Source of the DNA: Polytrichum commune
Taxonomy: Eukaryota; Streptophyta; Polytrichopsida; Polytrichales; Polytrichaceae
Reading direction: 5' to 3'
Assembly (NCBI GenBank): GCA_950295325.1
Contig: OX485805.1
Coordinates: 36,505,501 to 36,569,500 of the forward strand
Length of the DNA stretch: 64,000 nt
This document shows, in pieces, positions 43,357 to 53,748 of the stretch. The first letter of the stretch is position 1. Every line of letters begins with the position of its first letter. The position numbers and the translations under genes were made by a program. The notes under the pieces were generated by a model, which made no database searches, was not told the DNA's origin, and saw only the letters and a program-made list of their open reading frames with translations.

Positions 43357-43402
43357 GTTCTCCGCTCCCCAAATCGCTGCTCTCCGCTCTCCGCTCGCAT
43401 AC
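43357..43402. repeat. Right end motif of T-B
   Basis: TTCTCCGCTCCCCAAATCG, CTCTCCGCTCTCCGCTCGCATAC: imperfect inverted partner of 12480-12525. Confidence 0.55.
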
Positions 43403-43587
43403 TAACTTTCCCCTGGTCTCTTCAAGTTGCCCGTGGCTGTCACAAGTTCGTATGAAATCACAACGACGTGTTCAAAGTCTATCAAATTTTCTTGAGTGTG
43501 TTTGGCAAATGTTCAACTCCATACATCCATTTAGTAGTTATTCCATTTCATCCAATTTTGTTCACGCATCATTTGTTTTTTCCAGAT

Positions 43588-45063
43588 ATGATTGCGCATG
43601 GCCATGGGGATGTTAAGTATGCCCATTATGGTTTGGATTTTTACCCTGGAGATGCTAACCACACGGTGGGTTCATTTGCAAGACTCTTGCGCGATCTTGA
43701 GCAGCCACCGGTACATTCCTCCCGTGCACTTTTTGATGGTTGTGGAACGACACCCCTTTATGAGGCAGTGCTTGCGGGGAGGGAGGTTTGTATGTCGTCA
43801 TTACGGGAAGCACCTAGAGAACCCATTTGTGCAAAACCATTGCCTCCAACTCTCCACGTTCAACTAGACAATTGTGCGAAGGACAACAAATGTCGATACG
43901 TATTTTGTTTTTGGTCATTACTCGTGGCAAAAGGAATCTTCAAAGAGGTGTTTGTGTCTTTCTTGATGGTGGGACACACACATGACGACATTGATGCGTC
44001 ATTTGGCCGTTGGAGCATGAAGTTGCATGAGGAAGATTTTCCGACAATACCACTTCTTATGAAATCATATATGGATTTAGACCATATGCCGGTGATACCG
44101 CACATGATTGAGGAAGTACCAAATTTCAAGGCCTTCATCAAGCCATACATGTTGAAGGGAGTGGACCGTTTGGTGGGACATACCAAAGCACAATAATTCC
44201 GATTCTATATGAGGGATGATGGTGTCCTGGCCATGCAGTTCAAGCTTTTGTGCACATCTCCTAATTGGGGCCCGGATGATGGTATACTCGTATGGCGTCA
44301 AGACAAGGATGGGAAATGTTTGGTCCCGGATGGGGAACCAAAGCCTTGCAAACCGGAACCCATGAGGAATGGGCCGGAAATCATCAAAGGCATATCCGGA
44401 TTCATTGAATATTGGAAAGAGTTGTGCGAGGAGGACATCACAAACGTGTTAGAGATACCCATGAACCGTTGATCGCGTATTGGGATCGCATTCGCTCAGC
44501 CTTGATGACACTTGGTGGCGACACCCGTACGACATTGACACAAGGATTTTGGCCACAAAGTCGTTTGACGGTTGTTGAGTCCGATACTATGTTTTTCAGC
44601 AATGGAGACGTTCGTGAAGAATTCGCAATGGACAAGCATTACGTTGGCCCTGCCCGCAATCGACCGGCACCGTCGTTTCGTGTAGGTGTTGATTGCCATG
44701 AAGGTTATTTGGTCCTCGTACGAGCAGGGGATGAGGAGCATCCCAAGCCAATTTGGTTGGTGAAAGCATTGTCTTCACCCAATTTTGTTCGAACTAGCCC
44801 CAACTTTCGTCAAATTGAGGTGGAATATTGTCGTCCAAGCACTAAAGACCAGAACGTGCTCCGCACTTATTTAGGTTGGGACACCAAAAAGAATTTTAAG
44901 TGGACAGTGGACTCAGCGTACACACCGGTTTGGATAAACACGGATACTATACTTTGTGCTTGGAAGCCGCGCAAAGGTTCCAACACAGAAACAATGACCA
45001 TCCCCCCAAAAACATATAGATTTTGCCAAAGACAACTTGGCACGTATTGCAGTTGCGGAAAAT
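43588..45063 (+). pseudogene. DUF7869-like protein, N-terminally truncated and broken
   Basis: The frame from about 43588 has GDVKYAHYGLDFYPG, then LHVQLDNCAKDNKCRYVFCF and FVSFLMVGHTHDDIDASFGRWS. The LDN...NK and GHTH-(D/E)-DID boxes are typical of DUF7869-type proteins, thought to be transposon-derived nucleases. TAA at 44194-44196 breaks it; the frame then resumes RFYMRDDGVLAMQFK. A frameshift near 44440 leads to YWDRIRSAL, then the C-terminal part (HPKPIWLVKALSSPN, VDSAYTPVW) to 45063. The N-terminal half of the family is missing. It lies inside insertion E, divergent from the FCP1-like gene. Confidence 0.65.
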
Positions 45064-45508
45064 GACGCCGAGAATGGATATGAAGCGGAAGATGGAGATG
45101 GGTAAACATAACATAGGTGAAAGTTAACGGCGGGAAAAAACATTAGTGCTTAGTAGTCTTGGTTTTTAATAGACTTAGTAGACTTGTCACACTCCATTGT
45201 GGTATACGTTTGGGATGTGCCATCTAAAACCATAAGAACCTTACTTATGGGATGCGCACCCCAAACTCTATAATGACATAAACCATTTGTTTTTTAGATT
45301 CGCTTGTTATTTTCCACATGGAGTTCATGTTTTCATTATAATTATAATTTTCTATTTTTAGTATTACGAATATTCTTTACGTAAGAATGTTTAAATTGTC
45401 ATGTTCTTGATGTTCCCAATATTCCATATGCCCACAATATTGGCATCCCAAACTATGGGCATATTTTATTTTGAGACTTTCAAAAGTCTCCGATTAACGA
45501 ATATAGTG
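45064..45508. other. Right terminal region of E
   Basis: AT-rich, no gene. Ends GAGACTTTCAAAAGTCTCCG then ATTAACGAATATAGTGT, the inverse of the left end. Confidence 0.55.
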
Positions 45509-46623
45509 TTTATTCACAAAAATATAAAAAGAGTGAAGCTTGAAGAAAACTAAGTTTAAGCATTAGGCTTGTGTAGAGTGGATTGAATAAGTTTAATAGT
45601 GTGAGGACATGACCTTGGTGCAAAGTGTAGTAGGTAAAAAGCCAAGGATAGTTAAATATTTGAATTAGGATCTTTGTTGATCGTTTGAGGGAGGAAGGCT
45701 TAGGAGATAAGATGAGAGCCTACAAAGTATGAGGAGATTTCGAAGGCTTATCGTGAGCCTTGAGGTTGCTCACCTCCTCAAACTCACTATTTAAGACCTC
45801 GTTCTTCCTTCATTCATCCTCTCTTTCCTTCGTGCTCCTTGGCACCCCAGGTGTTATAAGTGTGGGTGCGTGAGAAACAAGATAGGAGCACGTGTGTGTG
45901 TATGGGTGTAAGGTTAGGAGCCATGGCTAGTTGGCCTTAAAGAGGGCTTGACCTCTTGTTAGTAATAGTTGGGCGTGAATGATTTAAAGTTCAATTTATG
46001 GCTTTGTTTGAATACTTGGATTTACATTGATTAGCCTTATACTTATGCGGATGTACAAAGTCTCTTATGGGAATATTTAGTTTTGTTCGACTTACAAAGT
46101 TACATTATTGAAGTAAGTGAGCTTGTGTGTGTGTGGAGTAAAAGAGAGGCACGTAGGTATGCGAGGTTATAAGGTGAAGAGTCATGATCAATTAGTCTTG
46201 AAGATTAGCCTTATATTATTAGATTTGATTTAGACTCAATGCATTCATTATTGTATATTCATGTAGAGGACTTCATTACCTACCCATAGATACCAAGAAC
46301 TCATTTTTTGGACTTCATATGAATTTTTGAGAGCCAAAAAACCGAGACTATGTCCAAACTTCCAAAAAAAATAGTAACACATTCTTATAGTTTTTGACTT
46401 ATGATGTTTAGACTTAAAGTGTTGGATTCATTAGGTAGGAAGGGGTGTGTGTAACTTTTGAATGTATTGGTGATTGACCATTGAGGTAAGTGTTTTTAAA
46501 CACTCGCACTCTTTTGGTTGAAATAATTATACATTGAAATATCAAGAAGAAGTTACTACGTGTCATTCCAACATTTTCCACTCAGGCTAGGACGAAATTA
46601 AGGGTGGCGAACTTTGGGTGACA
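45509..46623 (+). mobile_element. L2-c, right piece
   Basis: From TTCACAAAAATATAAAAAGAGTG the sequence follows L2-a (AAGCCAAGGATAGTTAAAT, GAGGGAGGAAGGCTTAG, TCGTGAGCCTTGAGG, CTCTCTTTCCTTCGTGCTCC). It ends AAGGGTGGCGAACTTTGGGTGACA, followed by GTCTG, the second copy of the duplication at 8887-8891. No coding frame. Confidence 0.82.
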
Positions 46624-46628
46624 GTCTG

Positions 46629-46912
46629 AGAAGATGGTGGACAGAGAGAGGACTTGTCTTTTCCATTGGACCCAGTCCTTGGAGAAACATACCAAGGCCG
46701 ATATCCGTCAAGACCTGCAATATCAGAATCGAATACTATGCCAGCAATACAAGAATGCGAAATCGATGGCGGAGGCCGAAACAAAGTTTCTGGCAATTCG
46801 GGCATGGTGGATGTCATCCGGTGCAGCAACTGAACAAGCTCTACCTCGACTGGAGCTCTGGCTGGTCTTCTGGCATTTCCGTTACCGCCAATGGGGTGGA
46901 TTTATGGAGTTG
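46629..46912 (+). CDS. T-A transposase, exon 1 second part
   Basis: Continues the frame interrupted at 8891: GDAS-EKMVDRERTCLFHWTQS. It includes the Cys-x2-His box typical of MULE catalytic cores and FWHFRYRQWGGFMEL, ending at a GTAAGT donor. The T-B homologue has the same box and an intron at the same point. Confidence 0.88.
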
Positions 46913-47015
46913 GTAAGTCTATACTTGCCAAACATTTTCCTGTATATTTCACTCTTTATAGTTCAACTACATTGATATCCCCTAAAACCTAAATCGAACT
47001 CTATGGGCATTGCAG
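46913..47015 (+). other. T-A transposase intron
   Basis: 103 bases, GTAAGT...TTGCAG, phase 0. The T-B copy has a matching intron (22123-22019), so the intron belongs to the family. Confidence 0.85.
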
Positions 47016-47884
47016 GATCTAAGTGAAGCTGAATTAGCGGAAATGCCATCCTGTAACCTTGCTGAATCTATCCATAACAAGTGGAAGCAGCAATCCGGCG
47101 ATCGAGGCAGCGACCTTTATGTGGCAACAGTCGATGATTTCGTGCGTGCTTTCATGCAGTGCTCAGCATATTCCCAATTCCTGAAGGGAGACAACCCTGG
47201 AACTGGACCGTCAAAGGAGGAATTGAAGCTGAGGCGTGCTCAAAGGTCTGCCGCAAAAACAGGAATATCGAAACCGCTGCATGAGGCCATCTTGAAGATG
47301 CCTGGCGGTGACGAGTGGTGCACCAGGACTCCCCACCTCGAAGGGGGAGAGGTATTTGTTTCTCTGAAGCGTAAACCAGACATTGCTTTCGGTGACGAAC
47401 GTGAATCTCACAGGCCAGACAAAATCAGTAAATCCCGACCTCGCGTCCAAACCAAATTTGCCCGACTTGACGTTTCTCCACCTCCAGTGACAATTCCAGA
47501 TTCTCCCACCACTCCAGATTCTCCCACAAGTCCACATTCTCCCACAACTCCAGATGAAGAGCAGCCGCAACTTCCAACACACGACGCTCCGCAGCAGGTG
47601 GATCGACACCACGTCACCGCGATTGAGGAGACATTATGCAACCCTGCCCAGTGGCACATCGCACGGCTGCCTAAGACATCTGCAAAGGCTTGCTTTGCTC
47701 TACAAGCAATCACCAAGAAGAAGTGCGTCGCTCGGATTGTACAAGACGGGAAGAGCACCGCTGCACCTACCTACTCAGGCCTCATGGATAACTTTCGGAA
47801 AAAGAGATTGGACCCTCAAGACTTCTTTTTCTGCAATGACGACATTGAGAGATGTGTTAAGGGGACAAAAAGGAGATGGGTGGT
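47016..47884 (+). CDS. T-A transposase, exon 2 first part (split by L2-b)
   Basis: Encodes DLSEAELAEMPSCNLAESIHNKW, VATVDDFVRAF, a Pro/Ser/Thr linker with PDSPTTPDSPTSPHSPTTP repeats (about 47498-47555), then WHIARLPKTSAKAC, TKKKCVARIV, APTYSGLM and FFFCNDDIERCVKGTKRRWVV, where L2-b interrupts (TSD GTGGT). It continues at 50207. Confidence 0.88.
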
Positions 47885-48899
47885 TGTGAGCCCAAAGCGG
47901 TGCCCACATTTAGTCTTAGCGTTAGAAAATATTAGTTGGTGTGCGTTGAAGTGGTGTATCACTTCACAAAAATATAAAAAGAGTGAAATGTTAGCCTTAG
48001 AAGTACAATGTTGTAAGAGGCTAGCATGTGAGTGGTTATTGTATTTTTACCTTAGAAAAGGATTGGAGTGAAGTAGGGTAGATAAGAAAGGCTTAAATCA
48101 AATAGTTAGTGAGTAGGCTAGTACAATGGATGGAGACAACCAAGGTGACTCAAGAAGCAAGTGCATTCGAATTGGGATGAATGGAGGATCACATTGAGCG
48201 CACAAGTGGACCACCTCATCGTGGCCACTTAATGGGGAAGGTCCAAGGAAGAATGCAAGATGGAGGATAAGCAAATTCTAAAAGCACCAATCAAATTACG
48301 ATTTAAGCATCGTGGTTTGAATTAAAGTGGTGAGTGACAATTTGGGAAGGTAAGGGGAGAAAGTTATGGAGGCGGAAAGTGGAGGAGGCTAAGTTTGGGT
48401 TGAGCACTCCCAAGGGGGTCCGAGGTAAGGTGGGGGATTGCTCTCATTCTCGCTCTCTCTTGTTGATGTTAGGAAGTGAAGCTCTTAGAGCTCATGAGGA
48501 GGATGTGACTTAGTTAGTAGGAAAAACTCTTGTACTTAGAGGCAATGTGTGGGAAATTAGTGGGGTGAATTAGTGTAGTTAGTTAGTCTCTCTCTCTTGG
48601 CTCTCTTTTCTTCTTGCCCTCTTGGCACCTCATGTGGTGTGTGTGGGTGTGTGTGGAGCAAGAAGGGTGCACGTGTGGTGCAAGGTTCTAGGTAGAGAAC
48701 CGAGGCAAACTAGTTTTTAGATTGGTTTTGCATTGCTTAGATATAGTATTTGACTTAAGGCATTTAGTGATAGTGTTTAGTTCATAGTGTTCACCTCATA
48801 GCATTTAGTTTATAGAGCTTAGTTTGAACCATTAAATTGGCGCACTCAGTTGGTATTAGATGATGGTACTTATTTTGAATGGTTTAATATTTGGCCAAA

Positions 48900-49510
48900 G
48901 GCCTGAATTGTTGAAGAAGGAGCAGGACTTTTGGAGAAGGTGCTGGGAGTCCGAGACTGGGTAAGCTGTAAGCTGGGATTAGCTCTGCAGCTGGGCCTAG
49001 TTAGCTGCAGTTGCTGGTCAAGGCCACTTCACACATGAGCCAAGAGCCGTGACCTTGTAATGTTGAGCCGAGACTGTTGGTGGCAACTGAAGCCGAGACT
49101 GGGAACTGCATTAATTAAATCAAGGGAGCTGCACTAACCAAGCTGAGATCAAAGGAATCACCAGACGGCAGCTAATTAGGGGAAGGTGGCTATGATCGGG
49201 GAGAACCGGCAGTTGGTTACAAATTGTTTAAAGGACATCTAGGCCAATCATGAGCCATGCTAATTAGGAGATAGGTTAATTGCGAGTTGAGCTAACTAAG
49301 GAGCTGGCAAATTAGAAGCCGGACTATTTGAAGTTAGGCCAGAGAGGAGCTAGCTACGTAGGAGCTGGCTAATCAAGGCCAAGCAAATCAGGAGCTAGCT
49401 ACCGTACTTAGGAGCAGCTTAATTAAGGGCCGAGCAAAGCAGGAGCTAGCTAATTCGAAGCTAGCCTAACTAGAGGAGGGCTAACAAGGAGCTGGTCTCT
49501 GTCTACGGGG
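48900..49510 (+). repeat. GGAGCTGG-type degenerate minisatellite in L2-b
   Basis: Diverged repeats of GGAGCTGGCTAAT, GGAGCTAGCTAA and AAGCCGAGACTGGGAAC. It replaces the 17-base GAAGGAGCTGGGTTTAT array of L2-a. Confidence 0.6.
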
Positions 49511-49966
49511 AACAGGTGCCTCAAGGAAGAAAGTGACGGGCGATGACGGGCGGAACAATTGGAGAACAACGCAAAATTACACCCGGAGATTTGAGACTGA
49601 GACCTCGGGAATGGTCTTGTTGGAGACTGCCGAGGTTCTTCTATGGGGGAATCTACTCACCTTGAATGAAAAAAATGGAGGAAAATAGAAAAATGAGGAT
49701 TTGGTGATTGTGATGGACCAAGAGCCACATTCCTAAGTTTTTGAGGTTGGGGTGGTTGTGTTTAAGTGATTGGTAGGGTAGGAAGCTTGAGGAGTAGACT
49801 CGTTGGGCTTGATGCTTTGATTGTGAGACAATAAGCCTTGGAGAAAAGTATTTCTTAATACTATTCACTTGGATTGTCAAATAAAGATTTGTGTGTTTGG
49901 ATGCTTCCATACCATGCATGGTGTATTGAATTATTAAGTAGAGGTTAAAAAGTTGATCCTTGCACT

Positions 49967-50179
49967 ATGGACTCAACAACCAAACCTAGTGAGGAGCTCA
50001 AGGACCCTAAAGAAGTGAAGGTAACCATTGGTAAAAGGAAGAAGGGAATATCCGCTTGGGCTTGCGCGTACAAGGCAAGGAATTGGACACTTGAGTCATC
50101 AAAGGACACATCCGAGCCTAAGGCCAATGCCACGGAGGAATGTGAGCCCAAACCCACTACTCGGACTACGAACGCTTAA
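49967..50179 (+). CDS. Small ORF near the 3' end of L2-b
   Basis: 70 residues: MDSTTKPSEELKDPKEVKV, then a basic stretch (IGKRKKGISAWACAYKARN), ending EECEPKPTTRTTNA. L2-a keeps the same start and end but lacks about 45 codons in frame. Lys-rich, no known domain. A gag N-terminus read from the LTR, or a small stand-alone protein, are both possible. Confidence 0.4.
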   Translation: MDSTTKPSEELKDPKEVKVTIGKRKKGISAWACAYKARNWTLESSKDTSEPKANATEECEPKPTTRTTNA

Positions 50180-50206
50180 GGGTGGGGGGTTTGGCCTCAC
50201 AGTGGT

Positions 50207-50822
50207 CTCAGTCCCGAACGTTCCGGAGGTATGGCCGGTTAAGTTGGGGACCAACTTAACCTGCAAAGAGATCCTCTCTTTAGAAAACGCAGGCTTTAGA
50301 CTGCCCCAGCGGAAGGAAATGACACCTTCCAGAATTTTTCAGGACCACCCGTTACCTTTGGACTTGGCAAGCTACACGACACCTGCATATCCCGATGAGT
50401 TTCCCACCCGGCGTTCAGGGAAGTTGATTAGGCGCAACAAGAAGGCCCCATCAACAAAACACGCCAATAATTGTGCCTCAGCCCTATCACTGAAAGCCAA
50501 AGTGCACAAATTGTGCTTGCTTCCAGCCCCTGCCTTAGGATGCATAGTCTCGTTGGATTCCGGCACGCCCCCAAAGGTTCAGCAATACTACTTGACGATT
50601 TCGCAGCTGCCAGCATGCACTTGTCCTAACTTCAAGGAGATGGCAACTAAGGCAATTGGAAAACGGGGTCAATGGGCCAACTGTAAGCATTTGTACTATT
50701 TGTTTACTGTACTGTGTGGTTTGGACTCAGATTCAGACACGTTCATTCATGCAGCAAGTTTTAGCTTCAACGAAGTGAAGCGATTTTTGGAGGCCGGTTT
50801 ATTGAAGTACCTTGACTCTTAG
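50207..50822 (+). CDS. T-A transposase, C-terminal part with SWIM zinc finger
   Basis: Resumes SVPNVPEVWPVKLGTNL in frame after L2-b. The SWIM finger CTCPNF...NCKHLYYLF (CxCxnCxH) is near 50612-50700, followed by DTFIHAASFSFNEVKRFLEAGLL and a TAG at 50820. All four coding pieces of T-A add to 3573 bases, 1191 codons, with no stop. Very similar to the T-B C-terminus at 13239. Confidence 0.9.
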
Positions 50823-52347
50823 AGTTTTCTGTTTCTTTAAAGAAACATATGTATGCAAGATTTTTTATAATCATGATGTAGTGAGACTAAAAGGGCCACT
50901 ACAAGACATTTGACGCACCACATGTATTTTTCTTTTCCAAAGTTGCGTGACCCTTTTGGAGTACCACTAATTCTCATTATACTGAAACAGTACGTGTTTG
51001 ACTTGACCTAAACCCATATTTATTACTGATATTAGTTCCAAATGTTCAATTTAACACCCTAACCCATATTTTTCACTGATACAATAACATTTTTTCCTGT
51101 ATCAGAGCCCTTAATTGTCCACGGTCATAGGTCCCACTGTTTACTAAGTTTAGAAAATTTTACTAAAAATATATTTAGTCCAAAAATACCGTAAACTTAC
51201 TGCTTAAAATAACATTTTAATAAAAATATCTCGGAAGTTACCGCTCACCGCTCACCGCTCGCAAAATAGCTTCGTCCGCACTAGAGGTGAGAAAATGATT
51301 GATGGAGATACTTTCGAGGATGGGGTACCAACAGAAGACCTCTAGATTAAAGTTGCATTGCTCATTCCTCGGTATCCACGGGTAGACTCTCATGGGTGGG
51401 CTAGATGGTTGACACCATCTAGCCTGTTTGGTGCTCAATTTTAATTTTGTGAGCATTAATTAGAGAGCTATAGACATTGACATTTGTCCCAAAAATGTTC
51501 AAATTACCACTTTTAAAGGCATTTTTTTTTGTGAATTTTCATGTGCATTGTCATATTAGCCAACATGTTTAATATGTGGGAGTCCTCCAATGTGCATGGT
51601 GGGAACAATTAGTCCACGGGTGTTCACCCATGGAGTGTAGGCACAATCCTTTTGTCTTCCTTGATGGGATCCTCCATATTACAATTGATTGTTTGCCCGG
51701 TTTCATTGGAACACTTGGTTTGTGGTCCCTAAAACCTCTACGGGTATTCTCTCCTACAAAAAAAGCAATCATTGCGTTCCCATCACGTTCCCCACATTAA
51801 AATGAGCGGACCATTTGTCTCATTTTAGTTAATATCCCCATCATCATAAAGACACAGGTTTAAAAGAGATTGGACTACGTCTTCAAATCTTAATAACGAA
51901 TCTACACTCAATAGTGAACACAATTGGAATGACCCATGTATTTAGTTAGGAAATCAACACTTGCACTTTTGATAACCGTAACTAAAGAAAGAGAGGTCCA
52001 ATTTTGGATCCAACTTTCACATAAGATTCAACATGGATTTGGTAATGGAACACATAACATTATTCAGATCTATAACAATGTTATGTGGAACTGGTAATAT
52101 TCTATAGAATATTCCCACATTCAATCTGATTGTGGTAAATATTCCGCAAAAAACTGTCAACCCCACAGAGAATATGAGTACTCTTATGCACAAACTTTGT
52201 TGTGTAAATTAATTTGGTAGAAGCTGAAGAACATGAGAAAGAAACCAAATAACACCCACATACTTTCCAGCCACTTTCTGTCAGAGCCTCGGTGCTTATT
52301 ATTTTAATGTCAGGAGTTTGAGTCCTCCACAGTCGGCACAAGTTGAG
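50823..52347. other. T-A 3' region and unique AT-rich flank
   Basis: No gene. A likely T-A right-end motif lies at 51240-51269: three ACCGCTC heptads followed by GCAAAATAG, preceded at 51119 by CCACGGTCATAGGT. The rest to the MULE is AT-rich without clear repeats. Confidence 0.45.
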
Positions 52348-52355
52348 ATAAGATA

Positions 52356-52425
52356 CTAGGGTAGACGATATCATACCCCCTACGAGCGTTTGTAGGGGGG
52401 CTTTGACAGCTCCGAAACTGCCCAG
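52356..52425. repeat. Left terminal inverted repeat of the MULE
   Basis: About 65 bp matching 63032-63102 inverted. It includes CCCCCTAC...GTAGGGGG, an 8-bp stem that could fold back on itself within the end. Confidence 0.9.
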
Positions 52426-53748
52426 ACTCCCTGCCCGTTTGGTGACCGGCGCGACCGGTCAACGCGACGACGACGGATGATGGCGCTGGATGATAGTCCG
52501 CTCGAGGCCAGGAAGGACACGGTCAGGTCACTCATTTTGCTTGTGTTCGTCGAGGTGCAGTGTCCCCATGTCATTCGTCTTAGACAAGTCTAATCGTGTA
52601 GTGCATCATCTGTAATGAGTGTAGAAGATTGTTGTAGTGATTGCGGCCGCGAGGAGGGCAGATTCGGCAAGGTGATTGCGAATCCACTTCGCGGCGAGTG
52701 ATTTGATTGTGAGACTCATTGCAGGTATGATGCAGGGTCCCATCGCTTCAACGTTGATGGATCTGATGATTAGGGTTTAGGGTGATCTGTTGCCATGTAC
52801 GAGTTCGCCACGTCCATGGGGCTGGTTTGCACCTTCGTTGCGTCCATTCAAGGGTTTTTCTAGCATCTTTCCTGCACTCTTCTCCATTGTCGAAACTGGG
52901 CGGATTGCTCCTGCTTGCTCCTGCTTTCTACTCCGCATTGCTCCTGCTTGCAATCTTGTTGACGCCTATCCTGCCGCTCCTTAGCGTTCCTCCGTTGTTT
53001 TAGGGGTTTAAGGGTTTGGGGATACTGCTATTGCAATCATCCCTATGTGGCTTGACGCGTTGTTTCCCCGCAATCCTCCTGCGCTATTTCCCCGCAATCC
53101 GCAATCCTCCTGAGCTATTTCCCCGCAATCCGCAATCCTCCTGCGCTATTTCCCTGCAATCCTCCTGCCATAGTGTTGATGCAATCATGCTGACCTCGCC
53201 GCCCTAAACCCTTACACTTCTGTTGCTCCGTTGATGTCCTTGCTATTCTTGCGTTGTGTGGAGCGTGACTTCCCCACACTCCACCTGCACTCTTCTAGTT
53301 GTATTCTTGGTGCTGAAAACATTCGGCAATTGTGTGCAGACTTTAAGGACAGGGAGTTTTCCATTACTACTGCTCCATCTACACGATCTCCTCTGCCATA
53401 CCTCTTGCATTCGACGTGCTTCCTCTGCACTCCTTCTGCACATATGCATGCTCTGTCGCTCCTGTCGTCAACATAGACTACTGAATTTTCATTTATTTAC
53501 TGCTGCATAGTATATTCAATGCTGCAAGCAGGGTTTACTCAGTATGTAGTTTCCAATTACCTCATAATTATGGTTTAGGGTTTTTTTTGTGCCACTTCGT
53601 GTCTGTTTGCAATCAGGTGTGTAGGGTTAGTGAGTGAGTTGAGAGGTATATTGCTCTCAGTGCCTTCAGATTTTAGTTCTCCTGCCATTAAGGTGTGTTT
53701 AGGATTACTAATTTTGTGTATAGTTGTTATTGCAGGGTTTAGGGTGGT
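52426..53748 (+). promoter_or_regulatory. MULE left subterminal region and leader
   Basis: No supported gene. Telo-box-like words (TTAGGGTTTAGGGT) lie at about 52769, 53572 and 53734, the last directly before the ATG at 53749; such boxes are common in plant promoters and leaders. A minisatellite lies at 53063-53170. Confidence 0.5.
53063..53170 (+). repeat. 31-bp minisatellite
   Basis: About 3.5 units of TTTCCCCGCAATCCGCAATC plus CTCCTGCGCTA, with minor variants, in the MULE leader region. Confidence 0.85.

Larger units (their letters stand above)
12480..43402. mobile_element. Transposon T, copy T-B (about 31 kb including nested insertions)
   Basis: Proposed limits are the imperfect inverted pair GTATGTGAGCGTAGAGCG (12480) and, on the other strand, GTATGCGAGCGGAGAGCG (43402). 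Both continue to ATTTGG and GAGCGGAGA. Between them lie the T-B transposase and ORF1 (minus) and the ParB/methyltransferase-like gene (plus) around one bidirectional promoter. Two L1 elements and one solo LTR add about 14.6 kb. No convincing target duplication was found, so the outer limits are tentative; the gene set itself is supported by comparison with T-A. Confidence 0.5.
8965..45508. mobile_element. Insertion E with inverted ends inside L2-c
   Basis: The left end reads ACACTATATTCGTTAA and the right end is its reverse complement, followed inward by matching GAGACTTTT blocks. The adjoining bases are TTA on both sides, so a 3-bp duplication is likely. L2 homology stops at the left end and resumes directly after the right end, which fixes E as an insertion. 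A second copy of the end word (AACACTATATTCGGTAATTG) lies at about 9228. Stripped of T-B, E would be about 5.6 kb with a minus-strand FCP1-like gene and a plus-strand DUF7869-like pseudogene. Superfamily not assigned. Confidence 0.6.
47885..50201 (+). mobile_element. L2-b, solo-LTR-like insertion in the T-A transposase
   Basis: 2317 bp, TGTGAGCCC...GGCCTCACA, flanked by GTGGT (47880-47884, 50202-50206). It shares with L2-a the first 120 bases, the AACCAAGGTGACTCAAGA block and the last 110 bases. It differs by a longer minisatellite and by a 70-codon frame near the 3' end. No retroviral-type polyprotein. Confidence 0.88.

Noticed and set aside
43403-43411. Target duplication for T-B
   Set aside because: The nine bases outside each proposed end (ACGAGACTT and TAACTTTCC) do not match, so no duplication is claimed.
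8965-45508. E as a Polinton/Maverick or other virus-like giant element
   Set aside because: No DNA polymerase B, packaging ATPase, capsid or retroviral-type integrase belonging to E was seen; the only integrase remnants lie in the nested L1 elements.
8892-46623. A single 37.7-kb retroelement bounded by the GTCTG duplication
   Set aside because: L2 homology breaks at 8964 and resumes at 45509 exactly at inverted ends, and the interior contains other complete elements. Nested insertion explains it better.
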